From contig NC_034438.1 in assembly GCF_002078875.1 (NCBI RefSeq), positions 19,701,965 to 19,765,964 of the forward strand: DNA of 64,000 nt. The letters run 5' to 3'. This stretch comes from Numida meleagris. Taxonomy: Eukaryota; Chordata; Aves; Galliformes; Numididae. The position numbers were made by a program, and so were the translations under genes. Under the pieces are notes generated by a model. The model made no database searches. It was not told the DNA's origin and saw only the letters and a list, made by a program, of their open reading frames with translations. Of this stretch, positions 46,336 to 59,700 are shown piece by piece (within the stretch, counting starts at the first letter, position 1; each line of letters starts with the position of its first letter).

Positions 46336-48311
46336 TATCCATTCACAAGATACAGATAGTGCAGTTTGGCTGTATTTCAGTGGTAGCGAGTAGAGGGAGG
46401 GCTTCCAAGAACCATCTGTTTTCTTGGATTTATCTTTCTCCATTAATATGTCCCAAAAAATGTCCTTTGCTTTATCTTTCCTCCCTGTTTCAAGTGGTGT
46501 GGCTGAAATCCACAGCATGACTCCCAGTTTATCTTAGCTGCACATGCTTACCATCACCAGGATAATTGTACTGCAAAGGACATAATCATTCTGCATGGAG
46601 AGACCTTCACATGTCACCACTTCAATAAAATTGCAACCCATGCTCTCATCTCTTACGATGTTAGTAGTTTGACTAACAACATTATTTCACTTCATGTAGG
46701 CTGGGACTGAAACCGCTGATGGCTTCTAGTGGCCTGGGGATACAGATGGGAATGAGGGAACACGAGGAGGAAAGTCAGGGTAACAAAATGTTTAGGCACA
46801 GAGCTGTGACAACAAAACATGTAGGTAATGTTGTCTGTCATTAACAGAGATAAAAAAGGACTATAGTGGCCAGATCTGTATGTGAAATGTAGATGTGCTG
46901 TGAGGGCTATAACCCACACTCATACAATTTGTGTTCATTTATTTGCCTATTTAAAAAGGATTGTCTCCAACTCTTGGCCTTTATCCTTCTGAAGAGAAGA
47001 GAAACAACTTTATCAAAAAGAGTGTGGTGTTATGTTTTAACTGTAGTGATAGACAAAGTGGGCCTGGAAATGCTTGCTCTGCCTTCTTCATTAAATGAAG
47101 TCCTGAGCCTGACACTCTAAATGCCAATATGCTCATTATTTTACATAAGTTTACATGTATGCTTCATCTAGTCATGGTCCATGGGCACAACTTGCAGGTC
47201 TATAAGCTTTTTAGGCATTTCTTCTTCTACCTGAGCACGGCATCAGAAGAACAGTGGTTACCAGCGTACCAACAAGAACAAAACAGCCTCCTCACTACTG
47301 TCATTCCCTTCTCAAAAGCATACTCTTGAAAGAGGTCATTTAAATGTGATCCTGCCCCCTTTAGAGAGCATTCTGTCTCTTTTTGCTTTCATACTACAGT
47401 GCCTTCATCTTCTTCCCATCATTAAGCCATTTGAGTGAAATACTGAACTGATTAATGTGGCATTTTCCACTAAACTGTTTCAGGAAATGCTGTACCTTAC
47501 CAGTGGGATGCTTTTGAACAATGTAATCTCCTTAGTATAATTAAAACTAAGCTCTGGAGTTACTACCTTTTTTCCCTGGAGACACTCATCAAAATGTCAA
47601 GTGTTCCTTCTAGTGGAACTGTGATCCCATAGTACAAACAAATATCTTTATCTACTGTTCCTTGCAAGCAGTAGACCTTTGCCTCTATTCTTTGTCACTT
47701 CATTTTTTAACATGAGTAAATAGTGCATGAAATAATAAATGTCTCTAGGCCCAGACTGACAGAGTATTTTAAAAAGCTTAAAGAAAATAATTGAGGTGAT
47801 ACAGATAACAGTGATAAGGACTTCTTGTTTTGTTTTACTAATTGTTTCTTTTAAGGCTGATTCTTAAAGTTCAAATGTTTATTAACAAATGGAACAAATC
47901 AAATGATAAGAAATAAAACCTTTGCCTCCTCTGGACTTATCTTTTTTTTCCTTAGAGAAAAGCAGAGTTGGGGTGCCACCACCTGGAGAGCTGCAGCAAT
48001 ATTGTGTGCAGGTTTCAATTTTCTGTGAGCTGCGGGGATTGCACAGATATATACTGTTTCTGTTTGAGAAACTCAGCAGGTAAATACATGTATTAAAAAA
48101 AAATCTCTACGACATGCACTCCGAAGTCTTGACTGTGTACATCAAATATGCAGCAAGACAATGTATTAGTTAAATGAAGAGCTTGTTCTCTCTGGCATCA
48201 CATGTGGAGATACTCTGAAGGCAAGGACTAGCCTGTTGCTGTAATCGACAGCTCTGAGACACGTGATTATAATAACCTGTCCTGAAATCACAAGGTACCA
48301 GTAACATAAGT
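46336..48311. other. Gene-free stretch
   Basis: No recognised feature; only short domainless frames. Confidence 0.5.
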
Positions 48312-48424
48312 TCACGACCACATGACTTCAGTGGTTGGTAACCCTGCCCATGGCAGGGACTTGGAACCAGATGAGCTTGAAGGTCTCTTCCACCCGAGGC
48401 CATTCTGTGATGATATGGTTCTGG
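48312..48424 (+). mobile_element. CR1 LINE 3' stub, plus strand
   Basis: Only the last 110 bases of CR1: CCTGCCCATGGCAGGGACTT at about 48343, then GAAGGTCTCTTCCACCCGAG and the degraded tail ATTCTGTGATGATATGG. Extreme 5' truncation is common for the family. Confidence 0.85.
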
Positions 48425-48847
48425 TTATAAATTAAAATCCACCTAGGAATACTGTGCTTAGGAAACTGAATAAATTCCAAATAAAAACAACATTGCCTAT
48501 GTTGGATTGGTTTATCTCCAGCATTTTATTATTGTTTATAATTGCTCTTCTTAGTTAAAGTTGGTGTATTCTGTACACTGTTAGCTAGAGGTAAGGACAG
48601 GGCAGTTAAATATCTGCTATTAATTAGCTTCCTCCTCCTAAACTGTCATAGGTAAGTCACTGAAATTAATGTAGGGATGAGCACATGCTTGTGCAATAAA
48701 CACGAGGAGATCAAAGCTTTGTATTCTCCTATCTAGCTTGGATCATTTGAAACATAGGCATATTTTCTGAGCTAGTTGGATAAGATTCCTCTGTAATTAG
48801 GTCTGGCGGGCACTTCTGGAGTCCTTCCCCTCTGCCACATATCATTG
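48425..48847. other. Unassigned spacer
   Basis: Lies between two same-strand CR1 stubs. Nothing recognised. Confidence 0.5.
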
Positions 48848-48966
48848 TTTCATGGCCCTAGGCAACATGATCTAGTTATGATGTCCCATTCATTACTGGG
48901 GAGTAGGACTAGATGGACATTGGAGGTCCCTTCCAACTCTAAGGATTCTATGATTCCATGATTCCT
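48848..48966 (+). mobile_element. CR1 LINE 3' stub, plus strand
   Basis: Starts around GGCCCTAGGCAACATGATCT and ends with GGAGGTCCCTTCCAACTCTA plus ATTCTATGATTCCATGATTC, a clear CR1 octamer tail. It is a separate insertion from the stub 420 bases upstream, since each has its own tail. Confidence 0.9.
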
Positions 48967-51900
48967 AAAACTGGTGCAACAAGCAACCTTCTGGAAATGT
49001 CCAAGAGAGAGCCTGGACATCTAGGTCCTGGTGACCTCCATTTGTAGGTGGCCAAATGCAGGGAGGTTGTACCTCACCCTGATGTAAACATCAAAAAGGG
49101 ACTCAGAGAACCCTCGTGAAAGGAACATCTGGCTTATACATTGCTTAACGGACACGATGTGAATGAGCAATATCTGATACAGCTTTACTGAAAAGCAGTT
49201 CCCCAACCAATCTGTAAACACGCTGGCTTTGTCCTCAGTGGCATTTCCAAGTGCACCTATTAGGCCCAATTACCGAGGCTTCCTACAGTTAATCCTGCTG
49301 TTTACCACTCTGCTTGCAACATTGTTGTAAGAGCACCAGGTACTGGGGGAAGGAATGTTTGACAACGCTGATTAGCTTGTAACAGAACACAACTTCACTG
49401 CTGTTTCGTAAGGACACTTGATGTTAAACAGTCCTATCTCCTAGTTTACAAACATTTCAAACCCGCCTCGTCAACGCTATAGAAGGTAAATTGCTTTTTG
49501 TAATCCGGTAACGGAAATCTATTGCTTTTGTATATGACAGAAAACCGCCATAAACGTATTTCTATCCTTTATTGGACCGTTAGCCCACATCTGTTAAGTG
49601 TGTAGGCTGGAAAATATCAGTCACCTGCAGTAGCTACATCACTTTCTCCAGCAGAAGAAACCTGCCTGTTTAAGACATATCTACTGCACAAATATGAATG
49701 AATCCAGTCCTTGGATCTGTGGTGGAATTTGTAACAACTGGTCCTGTCTATTTTGTGATAGGTATTGTATGCAAAATATTAGACTTCTCAAGGGTTCATA
49801 ATTACAGGCTCAGACCATGTAAAAATATTGTGCAAATTGCAAAGAATAGTACCAAAAAGTCTAGACAGATGAAAGACTTAGCAAAATAAATAATAATAAT
49901 GAATTTAATTGGATGCACAGTGCAGAAAGTACTCTTGGATGCTGTTAAAGCTTTAAAAATATATTTAATAAGGAATAATAAATAAATACAGTTATAATGA
50001 AAAACAAAAAAATTTAAAGGTAAAAATTATTGCTGTGGCTGCTATGGACACGATGCCTTTAGTTTTCTTGTAATCAGTAAGTATGATGAGACAATGTTCC
50101 TCAGAAAGGATGTGGAGGGAGAGCTGCTCTTGACTTTGTCATTTTGAGGGAAAAATAATTATGATGCTTATACTGGGGGCTTTGGAGATATATTTCCTCA
50201 GGAGTCAGATGGAGGCCTCTTCAGCACTGTGTAAAGTTAAAATGATGCTTAGTTTTCACCTGGTTTTGTTTTGTTTTGTTTCTTAGTGGTATTCATTTTT
50301 AATCTCCCATGGCTAATTAATGGCCCATTTGCACAGCCTGCTGGAATGAGCAGTACTGAGGAGCAGCAGGAGTCACAGCAGCACTCCCAGGAACGCTCAG
50401 CCTCCAGGTGGACACAGTCCCACACATGTCCAGACCAGGGAATAGATTGCCACAAAATCTTCACTGACCAGTTAGGGAGCCACTTTTATAGAATTTTCTT
50501 CAAGTAGTTGAAAGCTGATGTTTGGCTGGAAGAGGGAGTATTTTTTTAATCCTGTTTCAAACCACACTATCAGTGATACATTTTCCTATCAAAGGAAGTA
50601 CTTAAAACACTTAATTGCCATATGGTTCTTCTGCATTTGCTAGATGTCTGTGTTGAGAGAGAGACTTCTGGGATAGACAAGGGGGAAGGAAGGAGTTCAC
50701 ATGTAAAATATTAAATAGCATAGCAATTTGGGGGCTTTTTCTTCCATTGTTTCCTTTCTTGTCTGCTTTGAAGAGATGTTTTGTCATCGCCATTGTTCTC
50801 CACCTTGGATCATCCTCCTTAGCTCAGAATGGGCTGCATGAATGAAGAGCTCAATATCCCCCCTTCTAACTTGGTCTTGGTGCTAACTTGGACTTGGTAA
50901 GTACCTCACACCATAGTGGCTCCTGCTCTTTGCTTGGCCCGCCCACATCTCCTCATGCTCTCTCTAGCCTTGGCTGCTCTCACTCATCCTGAGTCATACA
51001 GATAATCCAACTTTCCCCTGTGTTTAATCATTGCTCAATGTCCTTAGTCTCAACTGTCAGCCCTCTGCACTGCCGAGCACAGATGCACCTGGGCTCAGCT
51101 AGCAGCAGGCAGCTGTGCTCCTGCACCTGCCTCTGTTCAAGCCAGCATTCTTCTGCCCTCGTATGCAGAAGCCTTCCTCACTGCCTTACTCTCTGCAGGG
51201 AAACCTACAAGCTTCCCATGGCACTACATTCTGCCAAAGGTTGATCATGTGGCTTTAGTTTGTCCCAGAAAATTTGTTTCCCAAGGCCTTGTGTGAAGTC
51301 CCAGATGATATAAATCAGTGCTTCAAAACTGCAAGTATGAACACCATGAAAAAATTCCCAAATTAACATTGAATTTGGCTCATTATTTTTCACACGTGAC
51401 CTGTTGAATCTAGTTTATTTCTATTCCTTTAGTAAAATAAACATTTGCAGCATTTAAATATCCTGGTTAAATATAGCATTTTTATGAGTGCTTAGAATTT
51501 TGATATCTTAATATATTATTTAATGTATTTTACAAAAAAAAAAACCCACTGAATTTGAGAAATTATTCTCTACAAATTAAATTAATTTTGCATGAATATT
51601 CACATAAAAATGTCTTTGACTTTAATGAAATTACTCAGTTTAATAAGGGCATGTATGAGTAGATCATGTATTGAAAAAAGAAAGATGAGTTAATTTGCCT
51701 CTAAAACTATGCAGACTGTACCTTCCTGAAGTACCTAAGTTCCCACTATGATGCTTTTTTGAGATATCACTAAAGAAGTGTTTTCAACTGTCTACACCTC
51801 TATCTGTAAAACATCCTTTCCTAAAAAGAATATGTTTTGTTTATAGGACTACTTTGTGAAGGATGAAATAAGCACCTCTCAGCTCTGACGATAGAATATT

Positions 51901-52648
51901 CCAAGCAAGGACATGCTAATCTGAGTCCTCAAAGACAGAAATGTTCCAAGTATAAAATTTCAGTGAGATATGCTTGACATCTTTTTCTGCACATAGAGTC
52001 TTAAACAAAATCCTTCATTTTCATAGATTTCACTGGTTCACTCCAGATGTATACCTGCATAACCAAAAATAGATCCTAATCCCATCAAATCTATTTTGAT
52101 TGCAGTACCACACTGTAAGAGGAAATGACTTGAAGTGCCTTTTCAACCAAATCTTTTGCTGTACTTGTGAAAAGGTATCAGATTTTGAGTTTAATCGGTG
52201 TCATTCAATCTCTGTACAGCCGTACAAAACACTGGTTTAGAATATATTAACTGAGAATAAAAACAGATCAAAAACATCCTTAAATGACTAGCTCCTTGAA
52301 AATCTATTTAATGAAGCACAAGAAAACTACTTAATATACCAAGACTGGGCTTGAAGAATTGGTTTAAATCAGAAAGCAATGCAGGTTTATGGAAGACAAA
52401 AAGGGCTATTACAGTATATTGTCCTTTCAGCAAGTATGCTAACAATTTGCTGAAGAAAGTACTGTTAATAAAGTTAAGAAATAAGACATACAGGTGTATT
52501 TTGACTGAAGAGGTGCCTGGGATGTAACACTGCTGTTGTGCTGTTCATGAAGAGGAGCCTACAGGATGGTGACCCGGCAAACTGGGTACCAGTTGGGTAG
52601 TATGCTCCTATTTGCTCAGTGCCAGCTCTCCCTCAATAACTACCTATC
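48967..52648. other. Gene-free stretch
   Basis: Contains a short GTTTT run near 50263-50282 and an A12 run at about 51533-51544. No gene, RNA or recognised mobile element seen. Confidence 0.45.
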
Positions 52649-52656
52649 TTCTAAAG
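52649..52656. repeat. Left target-site duplication of the hAT element
   Basis: TTCTAAAG, repeated exactly at 53734-53741. Eight bases is the hAT superfamily length, and the sequence fits the Charlie-type preference nTCTAGAn at all but one position. Confidence 0.9.
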
Positions 52657-53733
52657 CATGGATGTCAACTTTTTGGCTTGCCTAGGGCATGCTGAGTGAA
52701 GAGGAATTGCCTTGGGTTATATACAAAGTGTATAATACAGTTCATGTCTGTAAGTAACAAAACTTTTAAAAAATATTTTTATTAAAATATAAAAAAAACA
52801 GAAAAAGGGCAACAGAAACATAAAACTAGTGGGATATTTTACTTTGCTTCTGTGAAACTAGTACATCAGTGCCTGTTTCGACGGCAGCAGCTGAAATTCT
52901 TAGTGAGGTCTTGAGGCATCCATTAGAGATTTTTGATGAAATTTTACTCTTCCTGTATTTCATCCTTGAAAGTATTTGTTCACAAATGTACATACTGCCA
53001 AAAGCGATGCCATGAATGAGGAGTGATTGTAAAGTGAGAGTTATTTTTCTGTGGTAAGATAAGGCTTATAAAAGTCTGGTAAAGAGGCATGATCAGATTT
53101 TCCTTTGAGTTGAATGCCCGAATGGAACTCTGTGTATTCCATCTGAAAATTCATGTGATGCATACCACATGTCTCATTTGTTAGTAGTAGATGATGCCCC
53201 ATTAGTCTGCATTCAGAAGTCTTATCAATTGGTTATTTTTTGGCAATTTCATATTTTCTACTCCTTTTGCAACTATAAAGTCAGACTTAGAAAAGAATGT
53301 TGTGAAATTATTTCCAATTTTGAAATACATACTATTTCTTATTTTAAAATATATATTAATTCAAACATTTTGAAATATATACTGTTTTCTTTCCTTTTTC
53401 TTTACTTTTATCAGTGTTTTAGATTTTATCATAAAACAGTTAACTTACTACATTACTTTAATGAGGGGATCATTCCTTGTATATTTGCACCACGTAGTTT
53501 GACTGAGCATAAGTGGCATGCTCGACAGGCAGAGTTAGCCCTGTACTGCAACCTCCTCCCTCAGTGTTCTGTTGTTGCCTATGCAGTCTTGTGCTCGAGC
53601 TATGCATAATCAGCTCATGGAAAATATCACTAAAAGTTGTCTAATAATCTAAAATCTTACAATCTTGTGTGGTTGTATTGCTAGCTGTGCAGGACAGCAT
53701 GCAGCCTGTTCACCCTTGAGTTGGACACATCTG
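52657..53733 (-). mobile_element. hAT (Charlie-like) DNA transposon, 1077 bp, internally deleted
   Basis: The left end reads CATGGATGTCAACTTTTTGG and the reverse complement of the right end reads CAGATGTGTCCAACTCAAGG. These are imperfect terminal inverted repeats sharing CA..G.TGTC(C)AACT. Exact 8-bp duplications flank both ends. Inside the left end, the minus strand encodes a relic of the transposase dimerisation domain, so the element lies on minus. At 1.1 kb it is well short of an autonomous hAT (roughly 2.5-4 kb), so most of the transposase has been lost. The open 146-codon plus-strand frame at 53169-53609 lies in AT-rich interior sequence and is not a transposase. Confidence 0.9.
52862..53020 (-). 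pseudogene. hAT transposase C-terminal dimerisation-domain relic
   Basis: On minus, about 52 codons are open: FGSMYICEQILSRMKYRKSK is followed by SNGCLKTSLRIS. The pattern [FG]S.Y.CEQ.FS.MK..K(S/N)..R..L...L...LR(I/L) is the well-known hAT C-terminal signature, also retained in domesticated hAT proteins of vertebrates. The frame is continuous here, but nothing upstream of it can be joined to it inside the element. It is a remnant, although the open signature after such age is notable. Confidence 0.85.
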
Positions 53734-53741
53734 TTCTAAAG
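53734..53741. repeat. Right target-site duplication of the hAT element
   Basis: TTCTAAAG, an exact copy of 52649-52656. Confidence 0.9.
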
Positions 53742-56700
53742 GATGAGTGTGGAGTATGCCTCAGACAATTACACACGGGTTTACGGAGAAGGCCTGCCAG
53801 CCAGCATCCCTAGAACTGTGTTCATCATCACAATCTATTGCATGCTGCACAGTTTCTCTGATGCTGGGGAGAAATCCAATCAACAGGACAGAGTGCTTAG
53901 AACCTCATTAATTCATCTTAAACCAGCATGGCAGATGCCAGGGCTTCTGTGAAGGAAGATCATGTCTTCTGGGACCAGGTGTGCCTCCCCTGTCCAGGGG
54001 CAGAGGACTTGATTTCTCAGTCTTGTGGCACAAGCATCTTTTCCCTTGATGAGACTGCTCAAGTCTCCAATGCCCTTCCCCCTCCCAGAAACCATCCTTT
54101 TCCAAAAGCCTCTTAAAAGAATCCTTATCTTTCTTACTCCTCCCTGGTAAACTTTGGCTTAATACTATGTTGTTCAGTATCTCACAAGTCCTCAAGCAGG
54201 TTCTCTTTCCCATACCTCACGCCACTCTTGTGCTTTCTTACTGTAAATTCTGCATCTGGGGTTCATTTTCTATAGAGTGACACGACTGATGGTGGGTAAA
54301 ATGATAAAGTTGAGGCCCCAGAATGGTCTTGAGGGGCAAGAGATAACAGATGATTTTGATAGGACAAATCTATTAATTTCTTTGAGAACATTACAAAACT
54401 GGCTGGTTTTGGCCTACACCAGGATACAAGCAGTAAAGAAACCTGAAGCCAACATGCATGCTACAAGCCATAGTGACAAAGTAACAGCAACAAGAAAAGG
54501 CCAGAAGAGGCCAGAGCCATTTCTGTAGGAATTTAGGTCAGTAAATCCCATCACCTCTCCACGAGAAGTCCAGGAAATAAAATGAAAGGTTTTCAAGGCT
54601 AGGAGAGGCTGCATATTGTCTACAACAGAAGAACAAGTAAATAACATGAACTGAAGTGAGCAGTGTCCATTTGTCTTTAATAGACTAGATAAAATCAGAT
54701 ACTCCTCACCTATGCCATGTAACCCACAAATCAGAGAGAGGGCTCTTAGATTCTGTTTAAATCCAAAGGAAGCAAACAGAACAGGTTTCTGGCCTTTTCC
54801 AGTGATCAGATCCAAGTCCCCCATAGATCTGTATACTGATGTAAGATGCTTGATAATAGTACTACTTCTCCTACTCATTTTTCAAAGATAGAGAGAAATT
54901 GTCTGTGGACTATGGATTCCCACAGTTGACAGGTTTCAGCACTGCTGAAGTCCAGAAAAACTAAATAGAGGAGTCTCTGGTGCAGGATTCAGCTTCAACA
55001 TTTTGTAACATGTATATGTGGCAGAAAATTTCCCTCTTCTGGGGTTCTAGGCAGTGCTGGAAGAAGATTCATCTTCCCTGGTGACGTGATGTCAGCCAGA
55101 TACCTTTTCCCCATTTGCCAGATATGACAGTACCACATGTAGCCAGGGAGGGCTGATTCAGTCCTTCATCCTAAAGTGAATATCTCCATGTTCATTTATT
55201 TTCTTCTTGCTCTGGTGAGCCATTAATGCTAGCCAGGACTCTCAGGTTTCTGTACCACGGCATATGATGCTGTGGCTAACCCCTAACTGTGCTTCTGTGC
55301 AAAATCCACGGGGGCTGTGATGCTTTTGGATGACTCCAGAAGTGTTAGATGCCTGCACAGTCAGGTGTCGATGGTAATCCTTCTTCCTGTTATGGTAAAG
55401 TCTCCTGCCTTGTCAAAGTTTCCTCACTGAGGGAATCAATTAGCTCATGTCACATGATTTAAGATTGCAGACAAAAAAAGGGATTACAGCCTGAAGTAGG
55501 AGCTTGATGCAAGCAAAGATTTGTTAATTCAAGTAGTTGTCTGAAACTGTGACCTCCTTCAAGCACAGCTATTCACATGCAGATGTAGCAACAGCAAAAT
55601 TTCTCAAGAAGGAGAGGACTGTTTCACAGTCAAACATCTGAACATGTCCTGTCACCATTTCTGAGTGCCCATATGCAGATCCTTGGGTCACGCATAGAAA
55701 AGCATCCAGTGCATTTTTTTCTCTTCAGACAGAAATAAATTGTCTCATTTCTCTTCAGGAGATCTGTAAATGGGGTATTATCTTGTTACTCCTGACCTGT
55801 GGACATAGCACAGATAAAACAAGTATTGCAGAACAAACATGGCACTTCAGGAAGGATTGGTTTTCTGAGCAGGAGCAAATCATGAATAGTGGGGTTGCTT
55901 TTTCTCACTTCTTTCTGACTTTGTAGTAGTATTCACTTGAATTCACAGACGATTTTTTTTTTCCCATCTGCATTAGACAGTGCATTCAAAGACTAAGAAT
56001 TATCTTCAAAGCAGAGGAATGCATTTAGGTGATGTGAAGCATGTTATTAAAAAGTTTAAATCCAAATAGAATGTTACCTTCATGTTAAAGTGTACGACTT
56101 AGAGAAATCTTATTCTAAAAGGTGCTTTTGTTTGACTTTTTGTCTCATAAAGAGTGAAACTTTTTGGAAATGTCCAAAGCTCCCACAGTCAGGCTCTCTG
56201 GTCCCAGATCTGCTGCTGTCTCTGCTCACCATGAGATGGGAGTAGAGAGTCCCTGCCACAGCATCAGTCTTGGAGGCTTATGTGCTGAATGTTTAAATAC
56301 AAACAATACCTTTTCTAAATCCCCTTCTGTTCTCTCTCTGACGAACATGAGCAATATAAAGTCTAGTTTTCCCTTACAAACATACAGTTATTTTCCCGAT
56401 GCTGAACAAGGAACATGACCTAGTAATAAGTCTTTTCCTGTGTTAATTATTTAAACAAATTTCCATTAAATCAACTGACAACTGTAAAGTAATAAGTCTT
56501 ATATTGTGACATTCAAATTAAACCTTTTTGTTGTAATTGCCAGTAATTTTGATTTTTCTTTTCAATGTTTCTCTGCTAGAAAGGCCATTATTTGTTTATT
56601 TTAAAAAGTTTGCTTAAATCAAAACATTAATCCAGGATTTTCAAAAGCAGCAATAGCCCTTACAAATCCCATCAAAATACCTTAAAAAGTGATGCAGAAG

Positions 56701-59700
56701 TACGACAGTGATGACAGCAGCTCAGTGGTCTTACTAATATTTCCTTGTGAGAAGGAATACATATCTAGTAATAGGTGTCATTTATTTCTTGGAATTAGGA
56801 TTGTCCAAAACCTGTTAGCCTGTATACCTCATTGTCAACAGATACTACTGCAGGAATGGTGGTCTCCTTCTCAAGCTCTTTTTATGGAAGTAACTGCGAG
56901 TTTGAGCTAACCAAGCTACTTACACCTAGATCCAAGGAGCAGAAAGTCTTTGGTTCTAGATTTTGCTGTTTTAAAATCATCCAGATTGGTGATTCCCAAT
57001 CTCTCTCAAGCTATGGAGCATGGCCAAGATCCAAAACTTCTCAGAGAGTTTGGAGGTACTCACAGGAACCTGCTGAACCTCAAAACTGAATTTCTTAGCC
57101 TGATTTCAGAGGCCAGTTGTAGGCCATTTTAGATGTTACCCTGCCTGTCAACCTGTAGCCAGCAACACTCTGAGCTCGGGTTTCTGCTACAAAAGAGGCA
57201 GGAAGGGAAGAACTGACTGTTTTGTTAGCCTAGCCAAGACACCACCTATCTCCATACGGGTTCACATTATTAACAAACATTATTAACGGGTTCACAAATT
57301 AACAAAGCATGAAGCTAAACAAAGCAAAGGCATTCTCACAGATGTATGAAAGGGTCATGGCAGAGGCTGAATTTCTGATAAATGGGGATAGCAATTTCTG
57401 GAAAAACTCTTGTTAATCCACACACATCTGGGATTCATCTCAGTGAGATCATAGTTGTAGTAAACAAACCAAAAAAATGTTATACGTATCTATATGTGCC
57501 CTAGTGATTGCCTGAGAAAGCAAATTTAAAAGCGACAGGGGGAAACTGAGCTGAGCTTTGTAGAATTTCCCTGTTAGTCATGAATCTGTTTTCACCAATC
57601 CCATGATGATTCCAGGTATTCAGCTGCATACTTTGCTTGGCCACGTGGATGCCTAACACACAATCAAGCGACCTGATTGCATTTCTTTAAAGAAGGCAGA
57701 ACCATGGCTGTGTCTCCTCGTGCCCTGCTGTTATTTGCATGGGATTACAGATAGCTCTTTATTATCCATGACTCATGTCGTGACAGGCTAATTGCACAAA
57801 CGCAGCCAGTGTATTGTGTAGCGCATGTGGACTCCTCTCAACATGCCTTTTGTTCTGTGCTGACAGGGCTGCTGGCCCATCTCTTGGGTGGTCTGCGTCA
57901 CAAACAAATACCTTGCTTTTTGCCACAGGCTCTGCAGCTGAATTGCTCAGTGTAAGTGCCTAAATCCCAGTTCCCTATGAGTCAATGGGGATTTTGTTAC
58001 TGATTTTAAGGGGGTCAGGTACTTGCTCACTGCTGGATGCCTGATCCCTATTAGTCAATAGTACCCTTAAAACTGCTGCTGCTTATCAGCTGTCATTTTC
58101 CAGAAATATCAGTTTTTGCATTTGTTTAGGTATTATGTTAAACATTTATTTAGTTTGCAGTTTTCAGAGCATTTGAGAGTGCAGAAATAGATTTCTACTA
58201 GAGCCAGAATATCTGGAGTGCTCAGAAAATGAAACATGGCTGAATGGAACAGGAAGAGACAATTTATTAACAGGTAATGTGCCTTGCCCTCTACCTGGTG
58301 GACTGTAACAGACACCCTGAAGTCACAGACAATCCCTGGAGTCCGTTATCTTTTCAGCAGAGATGTAAACAGCTTCTGCACTGCTTTCAGGCCTTCTATT
58401 CCAATTATAGTCATGATGCTCTTCAGTAAAAGTGGACAAACACAAAACAGAATTTTTATGTACCTTCTTAATAAATGACTATATCTTGATATAAAAGCTG
58501 AGTCGTTACTTTCAAATCAAGTACATACTTTATATATATAAAGCTGCTGCCTCCTTGTCCCCAGCCCCAGACTGATCAGGAGCTCTGCCAACCTCCGTAT
58601 ATGTTTGTTCAGACTATAGTAGAAGGAGATCTCACAGAAACAAAGGACAACCCGCTTCAGTGTTTCACAGCAGTGCCAGGTTATGTGTAAGTGTAAACCA
58701 TTTTAGTCATCTCTAGTCTTTCTACTTAAGTCTGGGAAAACAAGCAAAGGGAAAAGAATTACACTTGGTCCTTTGTTATCACTTGAGCAGAATCTTGCAA
58801 AGAATTTGGAAGGATATCCACTCATCTTTCAGACACAGTACTATCCAAAAATATTGCCCAATTATCTTCGTATGCTTTTTCCCTTTTTTTAAACTGCGGC
58901 AGCGCTTTGACAAAGCTTCTGTGAATGCTATAAAATATAGATTTATTAGAGACAGGGAAATAAAATATTTAGTGTTTCTTTCTCTTTACTAAAAAATCAC
59001 AACAAAAACAAGAAGCAGGCATTTCACAGACCTAAATTCTCAAAACTCAGACAGAAATAAAGCTCCATGAGAAAATCGCAGAAAACTTAAAAAATATTTT
59101 GCATGGATTGTCAAAAAATCTGACGTAACCTACAGGGAGTCACAGTGCACATTTTGATTTTGTGCTTCCGAAGAATAAGTTGATTAAGTTTTTATAAAAG
59201 AGGAATACCCCTCTGAAAGACACGAGCCACCTCTGGGTTTGTGTGATGTAGCACACCAGGAAGGCTGGGGTCTGACATTGGTAGGAAGGGATGAAAGGAG
59301 ATTGATATCTGTTGGTATGTCCTAAAGCCTTACCTCTCCTTGCTTGACAGTTTATCACTTGCAGAACAGAGCACCTTGATAGGGCTTTTCATATGAAGCC
59401 TGCACTCAGGAGCAATGCAGCAGAGCAGCCTTCCCACTCACCCAGCCATTCTCTACTGATGACAGTTCAAGAAGAGCACATGATACCTATCCTACAGCTG
59501 CTGGACTCCTGTTGTGACCAAGAGTGGTGAAGCATGACACTGTTCTTCATTAGGAAGTAGTCAGGAGTGCTTCTAAAGAATGCCATCCCGCTGTTCCACG
59601 CTTACTGCTTTGAACCCTTGCAAGGAGGCATGACAGGACAGACAGAACTTTCCTGATGGGACCTCTCTGATCCAAAGACTGTTTCAGATGGGGCGGAGAC

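Noticed and set aside
53169..53609. 146-codon open frame on plus inside the hAT element
   Set aside because: Opposite in strand to the recognisable transposase relic, very rich in Phe, Tyr, Ile and Leu from AT-rich DNA, and without hAT motifs.
54414..54878. 154-codon open frame on minus with hydrophobic C-terminal stretches
   Set aside because: No recognisable domain, no exon borders, no supporting neighbour; a frame this long can occur by chance in 64 kb. A translated search would decide.
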